DNA of 64,000 nt, from assembly GCF_020736365.1 (NCBI RefSeq), contig NZ_CP085988.1, positions 3,827,915-3,891,914 on the forward strand, given 5' to 3'. The DNA is from Clostridium sp. M62/1. GTDB taxonomy: Bacteria; Bacillota; Clostridia; Lachnospirales; Lachnospiraceae. Below, piece by piece: positions 1-9,080 of the stretch (position 1 is its first letter; the number at the start of each line of letters is the position of its first letter). The notes under the pieces are model-generated. The model saw only the letters and a program-made list of their open reading frames with translations. It had not been told where the DNA came from and searched no databases. Position numbers and translations under genes: made by a program.

Positions 1-30
1 CGGCTTTTCTGCCGCTTTTTCCGCTCCATC

Positions 31-720
31 CTACATCTTGAAGCGGTAGCCGACTCCCCATATCGTCTCGATATACTGAGGCTTTGCCGTATTAAACTCG
101 ATCTTCTCCCTGATCTTCTTAATATGCACGGTCACTGTCGCAATATCCCCCAGAGATTCCATATCCCAGATACGGCTGAACAGCTCTTCCTTGGTGAATA
201 CATGGTTCGGATTCTGCGCGAGGAATGTGAGCAGGTCAAATTCCTTTGTGGTAAAGTTTTTCTCCTCCCCATTTACATAGACTCTTCTGGCTGTCTTGTC
301 AATTTTAAGTCCGCGTATCTCAATAATCTCATTCTCCGGCATCCCGCTTCCGATCAGCCTCTCGTATCTGGCCATGTGGGCCTTGACTCTGGCGACCATC
401 TCGCTTGGGCTGAAGGGTTTTGTAATATAGTCGTCCGCTCCCAGCCCCAGTCCCCGGATTTTGTCAATGTCATCCTTCTTTGCGGAAACCATGATAATGG
501 GCGTATTTTTCGCCTCCCTGACTTTCCGGCAAATCTCAAATCCATCTACTCCCGGAAGCATCAAGTCTAAAATCAGGAGATCAAAATCCTCCTCCAGCGC
601 TCTTTTCAGGCCGGTTTCCCCATTGTCTTCGATTTCCACTTCAAAGCCGGAAAGCTCGAGATAATCCTTCTCCAGCTCTGCGATAGCTTCCTCATCCTCA
701 ACAATTAAAATTCTGCTCAT
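31..720 (-). CDS. OmpR/PhoB-family response regulator
   Basis: A 229-residue two-component response regulator, cytoplasmic, expected to bind DNA when phosphorylated by the adjacent kinase. The receiver domain (about 1-120) has the acidic pair E8/D9, phosphoacceptor D52 in LLILDLMLPG, and the conserved lysine in ITKPF. A winged-helix domain (about 130-227) ends in the typical WGVGYRF. Length is normal for the family. Its start overlaps the last bases of the kinase gene by 4 bp, so the two are translationally coupled with the kinase first, which is less usual than regulator first. The regulon is not identifiable; direct repeats upstream of the kinase gene may be its own binding site. Confidence 0.95.
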   Translation of the reverse strand: MSRILIVEDEEAIAELEKDYLELSGFEVEIEDNGETGLKRALEEDFDLLILDLMLPGVDGFEICRKVREAKNTPIIMVSAKKDDIDKIRGLGLGADDYITKPFSPSEMVARVKAHMARYERLIGSGMPENEIIEIRGLKIDKTARRVYVNGEEKNFTTKEFDLLTFLAQNPNHVFTKEELFSRIWDMESLGDIATVTVHIKKIREKIEFNTAKPQYIETIWGVGYRFKM

Positions 721-2207
721 TCCTGAATAACCTCCTGATATTTTCTAAGCACAAAGTGAATCTCTGTGCCGATTCCTTCCTTGCTGGTGGCCCAGATGCG
801 TCCCCCGTGATCCTCGATAATCTTCTTCACAATGGAGAGACCGATTCCGCTGCCTCCCTTGGAGGAGTTTCGCGAAGAGTCTGTCCGGTAGAACCGGTCG
901 AAAATATAGGGCAGATCCTTCGCCGCTATGCCCTTCCCGTTATCCTCTATGACAATCTGGACAAAATCGCCGTCATCCTTAATTCTGATATTGATAATGC
1001 CCTTTTTCTTGTCGAGATATTTGAGAGAATTTCCGATAATATTGTTGATTACGCGCTTCATCTGTTCCGCATCCGCGATAATCAGCACATCCTCGTCCAC
1101 ATAGTTGAAATAGCCAAGCTCGATTCCCCTGGTCTCCATATCCAGGCCGACCTCTTCCACGCAGTCCCAGAAATACTCAGCCACATTGATTTTGGAAAAC
1201 GTGTATGGAATCCTGTTTGTGTCAATCTTAGAGTAAAAGGTCAGCTCGTCGATCAGGCGGTCCATATCGTTTGCCTTGTTGTAAATCGTGCGGATATATT
1301 TGCTCAGCTTTTCCGGAGAGGAGGCCACGCCATCCTGAATCCCTTCCACATATCCTTTAATGGCCGTGATGGGCGTTTTCAGATCGTGGGAAATATTGCT
1401 GATCAGCTCCTTGCTCTCCTTGTCATACTGAACCTTCTCCTCCGCTGACTCCTTTAATCTGAGGCGCATCTCCTCAAAGTCCTGGCATAAAAGTCCGATC
1501 TCATCGTCATCTCCCACGTCCAGCGTGAAATCCAGATTTCCGTCCCGTATCTTCTGTGTCGCCTCCCTGAGCCTGTGGAGCGGCGATAAAATCGATCGGT
1601 ACACCCACATCACCAGGAGGCCGCCTGTCAGACAGATGATGGCGATTCCAGCCAGGAGCATCTCCATGAGCATGGATTTAATCTCCGGCATATACTCGCC
1701 TACATTTGTGACAATGAATGCGCTTCCCTCACTGCCGTCGTCAAACCGGAAATCAATCTGTTTTAGCAGATGCTGCTCTTCACCGTCCAGGTAAACTCCT
1801 CCCGACAGCCCGTTTCCATTATAATCGCCGTAGGCGGGAAGACCGTCGACCAGATCCTCCCCGTCCAAAGCTCCCTGATAGATAATGCGGTCTCCCTTGC
1901 GCACCATGAGAAAGGAATACTTGTCCTCCAGAACCTTGTTCACTCTGTCCAAATATTCCGGCGTTTCCAGCTTCTCCGGCTCCGTCCCCGCCACCTCCCG
2001 GATTTTTTTCTCCGTATTTATGGTGAGGCGATTGAACACCTGCATGGAATTTCCCGACAGCAGATCTACCTGCTCGCTCAGGCCGTAGGTTTTCTGGAAA
2101 GAACGAATCTGATAATTGCTCAGAGCCGTAATCGCCGCATAGATGAGGAAAATCGGCACCACTGTAATTGTGATAAAGGCAATAGCCAGACGCGTTTTGA
2201 TCTTCAT
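717..2207 (-). CDS. Membrane sensor histidine kinase
   Basis: A 496-residue sensor kinase that would phosphorylate the overlapping response regulator. The N-terminal membrane segment (RLAIAFITITVVPIFLIYAA) is followed by an extracytoplasmic sensor region of about 140 residues, a second membrane helix (MLLAGIAIICLTGGLLVMWV), a HAMP domain, HisKA with the phosphorylated His in ISHDLKTP, and a HATPase_c domain with N, DNGKGI and GGSGIGLSIV boxes. I chose the ATG at 2207 because AAAGGAGAAAG precedes it; the longer reading frame to 2255 has no ribosome site. The signal sensed is unknown. The architecture resembles cell-envelope or antimicrobial-peptide sensors, but nothing here proves that. Confidence 0.93.
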   Translation of the reverse strand: MKIKTRLAIAFITITVVPIFLIYAAITALSNYQIRSFQKTYGLSEQVDLLSGNSMQVFNRLTINTEKKIREVAGTEPEKLETPEYLDRVNKVLEDKYSFLMVRKGDRIIYQGALDGEDLVDGLPAYGDYNGNGLSGGVYLDGEEQHLLKQIDFRFDDGSEGSAFIVTNVGEYMPEIKSMLMEMLLAGIAIICLTGGLLVMWVYRSILSPLHRLREATQKIRDGNLDFTLDVGDDDEIGLLCQDFEEMRLRLKESAEEKVQYDKESKELISNISHDLKTPITAIKGYVEGIQDGVASSPEKLSKYIRTIYNKANDMDRLIDELTFYSKIDTNRIPYTFSKINVAEYFWDCVEEVGLDMETRGIELGYFNYVDEDVLIIADAEQMKRVINNIIGNSLKYLDKKKGIINIRIKDDGDFVQIVIEDNGKGIAAKDLPYIFDRFYRTDSSRNSSKGGSGIGLSIVKKIIEDHGGRIWATSKEGIGTEIHFVLRKYQEVIQE

Positions 2208-2269
2208 ACTTTCTCCTTTACAAAAATATGAGAAAACCGGATGCCCCTGCTCCACACGGTTTTCTCATA

Positions 2270-2289
2270 CTCTTTTAAGCTCTTTTAAG
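2270..2289 (-). promoter_or_regulatory. Tandem CTTAAAAGAG repeat upstream of the kinase operon
   Basis: Two adjacent perfect copies of CTTAAAAGAG (read on the minus strand) lie about 63 bp upstream of the kinase start, and a third CTTAAAA occurs 16 bp before them. A TATACT -10-like box sits immediately before the pair. OmpR-family regulators bind 10-bp-spaced direct repeats, so this is a reasonable autoregulatory site. The assignment is inferred from spacing and position only. Confidence 0.45.
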
Positions 2290-2355
2290 TATACCATATT
2301 TTAAGACTTCCGTTTCTAAAAGTTATCTAAACTTTTTCCCGACAGATACTTTTCC

Positions 2356-2787
2356 TCAGACCTCCTCACTTTCCTCATCTATCAGGCCTTTCATCACCCT
2401 GTTCCTGTACTCCCCCGCTGATATGCCGATCTGACGTTTAAAGACGTGGCAGAAATGGGCGCTGTCTGAAAAGCCCACCTCCACGGCGATATCCCCAACC
2501 CGCCTCTTTGGATCTTTCAGCAGCTTTCTGGCCTCCTCAATCCTCACCTGATTCAGGAGCTCCGAAAAGCTGTTTCCCGTATACCGGTTGATCAGCTTGC
2601 TCAAATGCCACTGGCTCACAAAGAGCTGCTCCGCCACCACCGCTAGTGTCAGACGATTTCTGTAGTTCTCCTGAATATATTTTACCGCTTTCCTGACAAT
2701 ATAGGTGCCCGCAGAATTTTTTCTGCCTGTTCCGGACGTTACTGCTTCTCCTGGGGCCGGCATCCTGCCGATTGTTTTTTCAATCAT
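2356..2787 (-). CDS. Short AraC-family transcriptional regulator
   Basis: A 143-residue DNA-binding protein that is almost all AraC/XylS HTH domain. The first helix-turn-helix is around LTLAVVAEQLFVSQWHLSKLI (about 47-67) and the second, with the family signature IAVEVGFSDSAHFCHVFKRQIG (about 99-120), sits before the C-terminus. Full-length members have a 150-200 residue sensor domain that is missing here. The N-terminal 30 residues look unstructured, so it may be a stand-alone DNA-binding form or a truncated gene. No neighbour suggests a specific regulon. Confidence 0.85.
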   Translation of the reverse strand: MIEKTIGRMPAPGEAVTSGTGRKNSAGTYIVRKAVKYIQENYRNRLTLAVVAEQLFVSQWHLSKLINRYTGNSFSELLNQVRIEEARKLLKDPKRRVGDIAVEVGFSDSAHFCHVFKRQIGISAGEYRNRVMKGLIDEESEEV

Positions 2788-3031
2788 CTTAAAACCCCGC
2801 TTTCATCTTTCGCAAAAGTCCTTCTTCTGTCTTATCCTCTGCTGCTTATATAAAGGGCATATACCTTTCACGCCAAAAATTCAAGATATTTTCAAAATTT
2901 TTTGAAAATAATTGGTTTAATTTTATATCTAAAATAATTAATCAGAAAATTATGAAATATTTAACCGCAGGGTACCCCTGCCTGGGCGAGGTTTTCTATT
3001 GCACAGACTGTCTGAGCGATATTCTGGGAGA
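2788..3031. other. AT-rich intergenic region
   Basis: No gene is supported here. The first 150 bases are strongly AT-rich and probably hold the AraC-type gene promoter, though no clean -35/-10 pair stands out. A short GC-rich palindrome (GCAGGG/CCCTGC) lies near 2965-2980. Confidence 0.5.
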
Positions 3032-3095
3032 ATAAAAAGGGCGGCAGCCCGTCCAGTCACAAGGGAAATTCCCTATGATCCAAACGGCTGCCGCC
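3032..3095 (-). terminator. Intrinsic terminator after metK
   Basis: On the minus strand GGCGGCAGCC (3095-3086) pairs with GGCTGCCGCC (3049-3040) and is followed by TTTTTATT. A smaller AGGGAA/TTCCCT hairpin lies inside the loop. It sits about 60 bp past the metK stop. Confidence 0.85.
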
Positions 3096-3156
3096 AAAGT
3101 CTGTCCATGGCGTTTATGGTCAGGGTCAGAATTTCAAGCGGGCAATGAGCTTTCTG

Positions 3157-4350
3157 CTATTTCGGAAGGTACTCCTTCAGCATATCCGCCTTGTCTAACT
3201 TCTCCCACGGCAAGTCCAGATCATTTCTTCCGAAATGTCCGTAAGCCGCTGTCTGCTTGTAAATCGGACGGCGCAGATCCAGCATCTTGATGATGCCTGC
3301 CGGGCGCAGGTCAAAATGCTTTCTGATAATCTCCACCAGCTCATTGTCGGAGAGCTTTCCCGTTCCGAACGTATCCGCCATGATGGAGGTAGGATGAGCC
3401 ACGCCGATGGCGTAGGAGAGCTGAATCTCGCACTTGTCAGCCAGCCCTGCGGCCACAATGTTCTTTGCCACATAGCGGGCTGCGTAAGCTGCAGAGCGAT
3501 CCACCTTTGTGCAGTCCTTTCCGGAGAATGCTCCGCCGCCGTGACGGGCATATCCGCCGTAGGTGTCCACGATGATCTTTCTTCCGGTCAGTCCGCTGTC
3601 TCCGTGGGGGCCTCCGATAACGAAGCGGCCTGTAGGGTTGATGAAGAACTTGGTATTTGTGTCGATCATACCGGCCGGAAGCACCGGATCAAAGACATAG
3701 CGCTTCACATCCTTATGGATCTGTTCCTGGGTCACCTTCTCATCGTGCTGTGTGGAGAGGACAACCGCATCCAGGCGGAACGGTTTTCCTGCCTCATCGT
3801 ACTCCACCGTAACCTGTGTCTTTCCGTCAGGACGCAGATACGGCATGGTGCCGTTCTTTCTGACCTCTGTCAGACGGCGTGCCAGCTTGTGAGCCAGAGA
3901 GATAGGGTATGGCATATACTCCTCTGTCTCGTTTGTGGCAAAGCCGAACATCATTCCCTGGTCGCCTGCTCCGATGGCATCGATCTCCTCCTCAGACATT
4001 CTGTGCTCCTTGGCCTCCAGAGCCTTGTCAACTCCCAGAGCAATGTCGGCAGACTGCTCGTCAATGGCAGTCAGCACACCGCAGGTATCACAGTCGAAGC
4101 CGTACTTGGCACGGTCATAGCCAATCTCGCGCACGGTCTCCCTGACAATTTTCTGAATATCTACGTAGGCATTTGTTGTAATCTCACCCATTACCATCAC
4201 AAGGCCTGTGGTCACTGCCGTCTCGCAGGCCACGCGGCTCATAGGATCCTTCTCTATGAGAGCGTCCAGAATCGCATCGGAGATCTGATCGCACATTTTG
4301 TCCGGATGGCCTTCTGTAACTGATTCGGATGTAAAAAGTAATTTCTCCAC
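3157..4350 (-). CDS. metK: S-adenosylmethionine synthase
   Basis: A 397-residue methionine adenosyltransferase that makes SAM from methionine and ATP in the cytoplasm. The family signatures are present: [13 protein letters not shown] at the N-terminus, [12 protein letters not shown] in the middle and [19 protein letters not shown], which carries the ATP/phosphate-binding glycine loop and lysine. Length is typical (about 395). A GTG start at 4350 is chosen because AAGGAGG lies just upstream and the homologous N-terminus begins there; the frame remains open to 4416. The gene is monocistronic, with its own promoter and SAM riboswitch upstream and a terminator downstream, so it should be shut off by its product. 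Confidence 0.97.
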   Translation of the reverse strand: MEKLLFTSESVTEGHPDKMCDQISDAILDALIEKDPMSRVACETAVTTGLVMVMGEITTNAYVDIQKIVRETVREIGYDRAKYGFDCDTCGVLTAIDEQSADIALGVDKALEAKEHRMSEEEIDAIGAGDQGMMFGFATNETEEYMPYPISLAHKLARRLTEVRKNGTMPYLRPDGKTQVTVEYDEAGKPFRLDAVVLSTQHDEKVTQEQIHKDVKRYVFDPVLPAGMIDTNTKFFINPTGRFVIGGPHGDSGLTGRKIIVDTYGGYARHGGGAFSGKDCTKVDRSAAYAARYVAKNIVAAGLADKCEIQLSYAIGVAHPTSIMADTFGTGKLSDNELVEIIRKHFDLRPAGIIKMLDLRRPIYKQTAAYGHFGRNDLDLPWEKLDKADMLKEYLPK

Positions 4351-4484
4351 GTTGTTCCTCCTTCTTTGATTTCCCAGGGCGTATCTCCCATCTCCTGTTA
4401 TGCCTGCTCTCTGCACCGCCCTGTCTCCCCTGTCTCCATGCTCTTTCCGGGACAGGAAACCGCTTTGGCCTCTTTGCAGGCAAA

Positions 4485-4511
4485 GAAAAAAGTCCGTAGC
4501 AATACGGACTT
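4485..4511 (-). terminator. Riboswitch-controlled terminator before metK
   Basis: On the minus strand AGTCCGTA-TTGC-TACGGACT is followed by TTTTT. It lies between the SAM aptamer and the metK ribosome site, as expected for the expression platform of a transcription-attenuating S-box. Confidence 0.92.
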
Positions 4512-4532
4512 GATCTCATTTCTATCAATTCC

Positions 4533-4645
4533 TCTTATTGCTCGATTTGCCGCTCATGCGGTTCCTCGCTCAGGCTGGCACCTTCCGTTTCTGCGGGGTT
4601 GCCGTGACTTCTCAGATCCTTTGTATCTCCATCACTCTGAATAAG
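4533..4645 (-). promoter_or_regulatory. SAM-I (S-box) riboswitch
   Basis: The minus-strand leader carries S-box landmarks in order: P1 strand CTTATT, TGGAG, GGATCTGAGAAGTCACGGCAA with the conserved GGCAACC core, AAGGTGCCAGCC (GGTGC motif), and closing P1 strand AATAAG. The P1 arms pair and the whole lies between a strong promoter and a terminator. The first conserved stretch departs a little from the consensus GAGGGA. SAM binding should favour the terminator and lower metK expression. Confidence 0.88.
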
Positions 4646-4681
4646 GGATATTACGCACTCTATGAATTTGCTGCGATATGT

Positions 4682-4710
4682 ATGATAGCCTACTCTCTCT
4701 CTGCTGTCAA
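4682..4710 (-). promoter_or_regulatory. Promoter of metK leader
   Basis: On the minus strand TTGACA (4710-4705) and TATCAT (4687-4682) are separated by exactly 17 bp, placing the transcript start about 30 bases before the S-box aptamer. Confidence 0.85.
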
Positions 4711-4792
4711 GAGAATTTATGAAATTTTCATGTTTTTCCGCTGTCTGAATCTTCAGGTACCCTCCTCTTTAAGAAGTTGGCGCCTTCCTCCA

Positions 4793-6085
4793 TCAGCCCA
4801 CCTTGAGTCTGAATTTCTGGGCTTCCTTCTCGGAGTCGACCTTCTCAATCATAGCTCCCAGGCCTCTCAGCTTCTCCTCGAAGTTCTCATAGCCTCTCTG
4901 GATGTAGCCGATCTCGTCTACCACCGTGTAGCCCTCGGCAGCCAGGCCTGCGATAACGAGGGCGGCTCCTGCTCTCAGATCCGGCGCATTGACCGTAGCT
5001 CCCGTAAAGCCCTTCACGCCGTCGATAATGGCCACATTTCCCTCTACCTTGATATTTCCGCCCATGCGGGACAGCTCATCCACATATTTAAACCTGTTTT
5101 CAAAAATACTCTCTGTCACCACACTGGTTCCCTCTGCAAGGGCCAGAGTCACTGTAATCTGCGGCTGCATGTCAGTGGGAAATCCCGGATAGGGCAGGGT
5201 CTTAATATCCATATGCTTCTGGCGGGGCTTTCCAACCACCCGCACAGCCTCGTCAAACTCTGTCACCTCGCAGCCCATCTCGATCAGCTTGGCTGTGATG
5301 GCCTCCAGATGCTTGGGGATCACATTCTGTACCATAATGTCGCCGCGGGTAATGGCAGCTGCGCACATAAATGTACCAGCCTCAATCTGATCCGGAATAA
5401 TGGAATACTCAGTTCCGTGAAGCTTCCTGACTCCTCTGATTCGGATAATATCCGTACCTGCTCCCTTGACATTGGCTCCCATGCTGTTTAAGAAGTTGGC
5501 CACATCCACCACGTGAGGCTCCTTGGCCGCGTTCTCGATAATCGTCTCTCCCTCTGCCAGAGTAGCGGCCATCATCACATTGATAGTCGCCCCTACGCTG
5601 ACTACGTCGAGATAGATATGGCTTCCCACCAGATCAATGGCGTGAGCCACAACGGCTCCCCTCTTTACCTCCACCTCGGCGCCCAGAGCCCGAAAGCCCT
5701 TGATGTGCTGGTCAATGGGACGGCTTCCGATATTGCAGCCGCCCGGCAGGGGAACCTCGGCGCTCTTGTACTTTCCGAGGAGCGCCCCGATAAAATAGTA
5801 GGAAGCGCGGATCTTTCTTATGTACTCATCGTCCACGCTGACTTCCTTAATGTGTCTGGCATTAATCCTCGCCGTGTGGCGGTCAATGCGGTCCACCCTC
5901 GCCCCGATCTCCTCGATGGCCTCCAAGAGTACATTGATATCCCGCACATCCGGCAGGTTTTCTATGATCACTTCTTCGTCGGTCATTATTGATGCAGCTA
6001 ATATTCCCAGGGCGGCATTTTTCGCTCCGCTGATGGTGACCTCACCGACCAGGGGATTGCCGCCTTTCATGATATACTGTTCCAT
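4793..6085 (-). CDS. murA: UDP-N-acetylglucosamine 1-carboxyvinyltransferase
   Basis: A 430-residue enolpyruvyl transferase for the first committed step of peptidoglycan precursor synthesis: it transfers enolpyruvate from PEP to UDP-GlcNAc in the cytosol. It has the N-terminal SGAKNAALGILAA substrate loop and the catalytic cysteine in LPGGCNIGSRPID, which is also the fosfomycin target. The two-lobe length is normal. The start ATG at 6085 precedes MEQYIMKGGNPLVGEV, the usual N-terminus. It is transcribed alone from a promoter at 6174-6201. Firmicutes often have a second copy (murAB); which paralogue this is cannot be told here. Confidence 0.95.
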   Translation of the reverse strand: MEQYIMKGGNPLVGEVTISGAKNAALGILAASIMTDEEVIIENLPDVRDINVLLEAIEEIGARVDRIDRHTARINARHIKEVSVDDEYIRKIRASYYFIGALLGKYKSAEVPLPGGCNIGSRPIDQHIKGFRALGAEVEVKRGAVVAHAIDLVGSHIYLDVVSVGATINVMMAATLAEGETIIENAAKEPHVVDVANFLNSMGANVKGAGTDIIRIRGVRKLHGTEYSIIPDQIEAGTFMCAAAITRGDIMVQNVIPKHLEAITAKLIEMGCEVTEFDEAVRVVGKPRQKHMDIKTLPYPGFPTDMQPQITVTLALAEGTSVVTESIFENRFKYVDELSRMGGNIKVEGNVAIIDGVKGFTGATVNAPDLRAGAALVIAGLAAEGYTVVDEIGYIQRGYENFEEKLRGLGAMIEKVDSEKEAQKFRLKVG

Positions 6086-6173
6086 CTTGCACCTCTATCT
6101 ATAATTGAAAAACACAAATGCCAGGTCTCTGACCTCTGCTGATTCTTACATTTTCTTGACTTTTTATTAACTG

Positions 6174-6201
6174 ATTATAACATATCAGCAGAATTTGTAA
6201 A
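6174..6201 (-). promoter_or_regulatory. Promoter of murA
   Basis: On the minus strand TTTACA (6201-6196), a 16-bp spacer and TATAAT (6179-6174) with a TGT extension upstream of the -10 box. Confidence 0.75.
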
Positions 6202-6268
6202 GGTTAATGCCCATTTATTTCGCAAAGCCCCCCGAAAACAGCCAGTAAGGCGCCGCCGGATCTGCCCC

Positions 6269-8767
6269 CTACAAATCTGTCAGAAAGGCTACAAAATCAT
6301 TGCCTCCATTGGAATCAAACCAGTCAGCCCCATCGTTAAGCCCCATTTTGTCTGTATTGGCGTTTTCCGTTCCGGGGTTCCAGAGACAGGAAATATTATA
6401 CGGATCATACCCGTAAATCAGCATATATGAGCCGTCTCCCGTGTAGGCCGCCACCGGATAGCCTCTTCCCACAAAGTAGAGAACCTGGTTCAGGCTCAGC
6501 CCTCCTGCATCAATAATCGCCCCTCCGTCTGAGGTCTCCAGCTCTCCGTCTGCAAATTCCCTGAGGTATCGCTCAATATCCGTCACCAGACTCTGGGGAT
6601 CCCGGATTGTCCTGATGTCCGGCCTGTCCGCTCTGGCCCAGAACACGCGGCCTGCCTCATCTGTGACAATTCCCATACCGTCGTAAGCCGCTGTCACCGC
6701 ATCCGCAAAATGCACAAACCTTCCCCGCAGCCTTCCCTCGCTGTAGGCATAATACTGCTTTTTCTCAAGAGGCGTGCTTTCTGTGACGGATACCGTATTG
6801 TTTTCCTCCGCCATCACCTTTTCCGGCACCTTAAGGCGGATTTCGGAACCGGAAACAGATTCATCCAGCTGGACAAAATACACCCTGCCCTTTTCCTCCG
6901 ATGCCAGATACCCGATTCCCGCCAGCGTGTCCTCCTCCATCTCCTCATTGCACACAAGGGTGTCGTTTCCGGCTGACGTATAGCTGTCCCCTGCGCGGGA
7001 GAGCTTTTCCAGATGCACGCGGCTGTCCCGGATCTCCACGTCTGTGATATAGATGCCCTCCTTCTCATACCGGGTCTGAATCTGCATATCCTCCCCGGCG
7101 ATTTCCAGAGCGTACATGGGCACCTGCGCCGTCCTTCCATTGATGACGGCACCTGTGTTTTCCTCCGCAAGGCCGTAGACGAGATCGCTTCCCACAAAGC
7201 CCAGAATCCTGATATTTTTTCCCTCCGGCGCATGGATCTGATCGCTTCTTCCGGTCTTCAGATCCATCACATGCACGGTAGATGCGTCGTAGGCATCCGT
7301 GCCGTCCTGCCAGGCGATCCTGGACTGCCCTGCTCCCACTGCAAAATTCTCCTCCGTCAGTCCCTCAGCCAGAATACGGGACTCCCTTGTTTCCATGTTG
7401 ACAGAGTAGACAGAATTTCCCATCATCAGATAGAGGATTCCATTTTCTCCCAGGTAGCTGAGCCTGTCAATGCCAAGCTGAAGCTCCTCGCTCCCCTCGT
7501 CCGCAGGCAGATAGAGCCTCTCTGTCAGGGAATTGCCCTCCATCCTGTATCTCCACAGGGCAACGCCAACACTTCCCTCGTGGCTGCCTCTGCTCATATA
7601 GCCGTTTACCAGAAAATCCACTTCCCCCTCATCGCTCACCGAAAGAATTTTCAGGCCGTATCCTGTCACATCGATGAGCGGATCGGTTTCACTCTGTCTG
7701 AACGAGAATACCCTTGTATTTACCTGGCTTTCCCCGTCATACAGCCACAGCTCTCCGTTCGTCACGAATCCGTGAAATCTTCCATTTGGGGAGGTTATCT
7801 CCTGAAGGCCCGTTCCGTCGGAGATGCCAAGCATAATCCGCTTTCCCGAATAGAGAGCCGGATCCCCGTCAAACACCTGGTTTACAGTTCTGTTATAGTC
7901 CATCATGTAGATTCTCTGTGCATTCCACTTCATTGTGAAATCCTCGCAGACATCATAGTACTCCGCAGCTTCTCCGTTCTCCATGCGGGCCGCCAAATAG
8001 CTGAGTCTTACACTGGCCATAATGCCCTGCATCTCTTTCAGCTCTACCTCCACATTTCCGGCCTTCTCCATCTCCAGACTGCCCCACGTAATCTGGTCAA
8101 AGCTATTCTTCAGAGTCACATTGCCCAGGGAGCTGTTGTCTGCCGCAGCGTCTGTCTCCAGATAGGTAGTCAGATCCGAAGCATTCTCATAGTGGAACGT
8201 ATTGTCGGAAAAGGTTTCCGCCAGGGAGAGCATGTCCCCAAGGAAGGTATTGTCTGTCCAGACAATCCTCGTATAGTAATAGATGGCCGGCTGATTTTCC
8301 GTGGCAATCGCCAGCGTCAGGATGTACTCCTTATCCTTGTCAATCAGGTTCTGAATGGGCAGAATCGTCACCGCCTCCTGTGAACCTTCGTCCTGGTGCC
8401 AGTTCTGTACCACTGTTCTCTCGATCAGTCTCTCGTCTTCCAAACTCCTGATCTCGTACTGCACGCCCGTAATTCTGCTGTCCAGGTTATAAAAATCCAC
8501 CGTCAGGCGGCGATCCTGGGGAAGCACAGTCAGATTTCCCCTTCCGGCGCAGTCCCTGTCATCCTCCCTGAATCCGTAAAGGGGATTCATCTGCCGGCCG
8601 CACATCTCCATATAGGCTACAGGCAAATCTGCGTCCTCCATCGGCGTATAGGCAGTTTCCTCCTTCCTTTCTCCCCGCAGAGGCAGGGCTAAGTAAGCCG
8701 CTCCCGCAGCCGCTGCCAGCAGAACTGCCGCACATATAATCCAAAGTTTTTTGCTGAATCTCTTCAT
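6269..8767 (-). CDS. Large membrane-anchored exported protein of unknown function
   Basis: An 832-residue protein I cannot assign to a named family. It begins with a positively charged end and one hydrophobic segment (LWIICAAVLLAAAAGAAYLAL), giving either a signal peptide or an N-terminal anchor, with the bulk outside the cell. The body is rich in short beta-strand-like stretches with D/N-G turns, suggestive of a propeller-like fold (about 260-640). The last 120 residues (SLNQVLYFVGRGYPVAAYTGDGSYMLI on) resemble the later part of C39-like cysteine peptidase domains, but I see no matching active-site cysteine, so activity is doubtful. It is followed downstream by murA with a separate promoter. 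The gene is full-length with no frameshift. Confidence 0.8.
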   Translation of the reverse strand: MKRFSKKLWIICAAVLLAAAAGAAYLALPLRGERKEETAYTPMEDADLPVAYMEMCGRQMNPLYGFREDDRDCAGRGNLTVLPQDRRLTVDFYNLDSRITGVQYEIRSLEDERLIERTVVQNWHQDEGSQEAVTILPIQNLIDKDKEYILTLAIATENQPAIYYYTRIVWTDNTFLGDMLSLAETFSDNTFHYENASDLTTYLETDAAADNSSLGNVTLKNSFDQITWGSLEMEKAGNVEVELKEMQGIMASVRLSYLAARMENGEAAEYYDVCEDFTMKWNAQRIYMMDYNRTVNQVFDGDPALYSGKRIMLGISDGTGLQEITSPNGRFHGFVTNGELWLYDGESQVNTRVFSFRQSETDPLIDVTGYGLKILSVSDEGEVDFLVNGYMSRGSHEGSVGVALWRYRMEGNSLTERLYLPADEGSEELQLGIDRLSYLGENGILYLMMGNSVYSVNMETRESRILAEGLTEENFAVGAGQSRIAWQDGTDAYDASTVHVMDLKTGRSDQIHAPEGKNIRILGFVGSDLVYGLAEENTGAVINGRTAQVPMYALEIAGEDMQIQTRYEKEGIYITDVEIRDSRVHLEKLSRAGDSYTSAGNDTLVCNEEMEEDTLAGIGYLASEEKGRVYFVQLDESVSGSEIRLKVPEKVMAEENNTVSVTESTPLEKKQYYAYSEGRLRGRFVHFADAVTAAYDGMGIVTDEAGRVFWARADRPDIRTIRDPQSLVTDIERYLREFADGELETSDGGAIIDAGGLSLNQVLYFVGRGYPVAAYTGDGSYMLIYGYDPYNISCLWNPGTENANTDKMGLNDGADWFDSNGGNDFVAFLTDL

Positions 8768-8990
8768 TTATCTTCATCCTCAATGATCGGTTTTCCTGTA
8801 TCGTGCTTCTACCTTCCTTTGAGCCTGCAAACAGAGGCAGCGCACACTGATAATCAGCTGTCCGCCCGCTTCCATCCCGGCTGCTGTCGGCACCTTTTAT
8901 TGCTTTGAATGCCTTTGGGCCCATTATAGCATATTTTTCAGTCTTTTAACAAGGAAAAGGCAGCGTTTCCCCCTGTGCCGTAGAACGCGG

Positions 8991-9023
8991 TCAAAGGGCG
9001 CCGACAGTATCGGCACCCTTTGA
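8991..9023. terminator. Stem-loop without a U tract between two genes
   Basis: TCAAAGGG-C-GCCGA pairs with TCGGC-A-CCCTTTGA around a 5-base loop. It sits about 60 bp past the stop of the proline-rich gene in the 313-bp gap 8768-9080. No run of T follows on either strand, so it may be a weak or factor-aided terminator or an RNA-stabilising hairpin. Nothing else was recognised in this gap. Confidence 0.45.
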
Positions 9024-9080
9024 ACACCATGGCTTATGCCATATTTATCTGTTTTCCGGAGACTGATTTGGTTTGGCCTG

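Noticed and set aside
4538..5491. Long plus-strand frame opposite murA
   Set aside because: It runs antisense to a complete, conserved murA with its own promoter and to the metK riboswitch; codon pattern and composition are those of a shadow frame.
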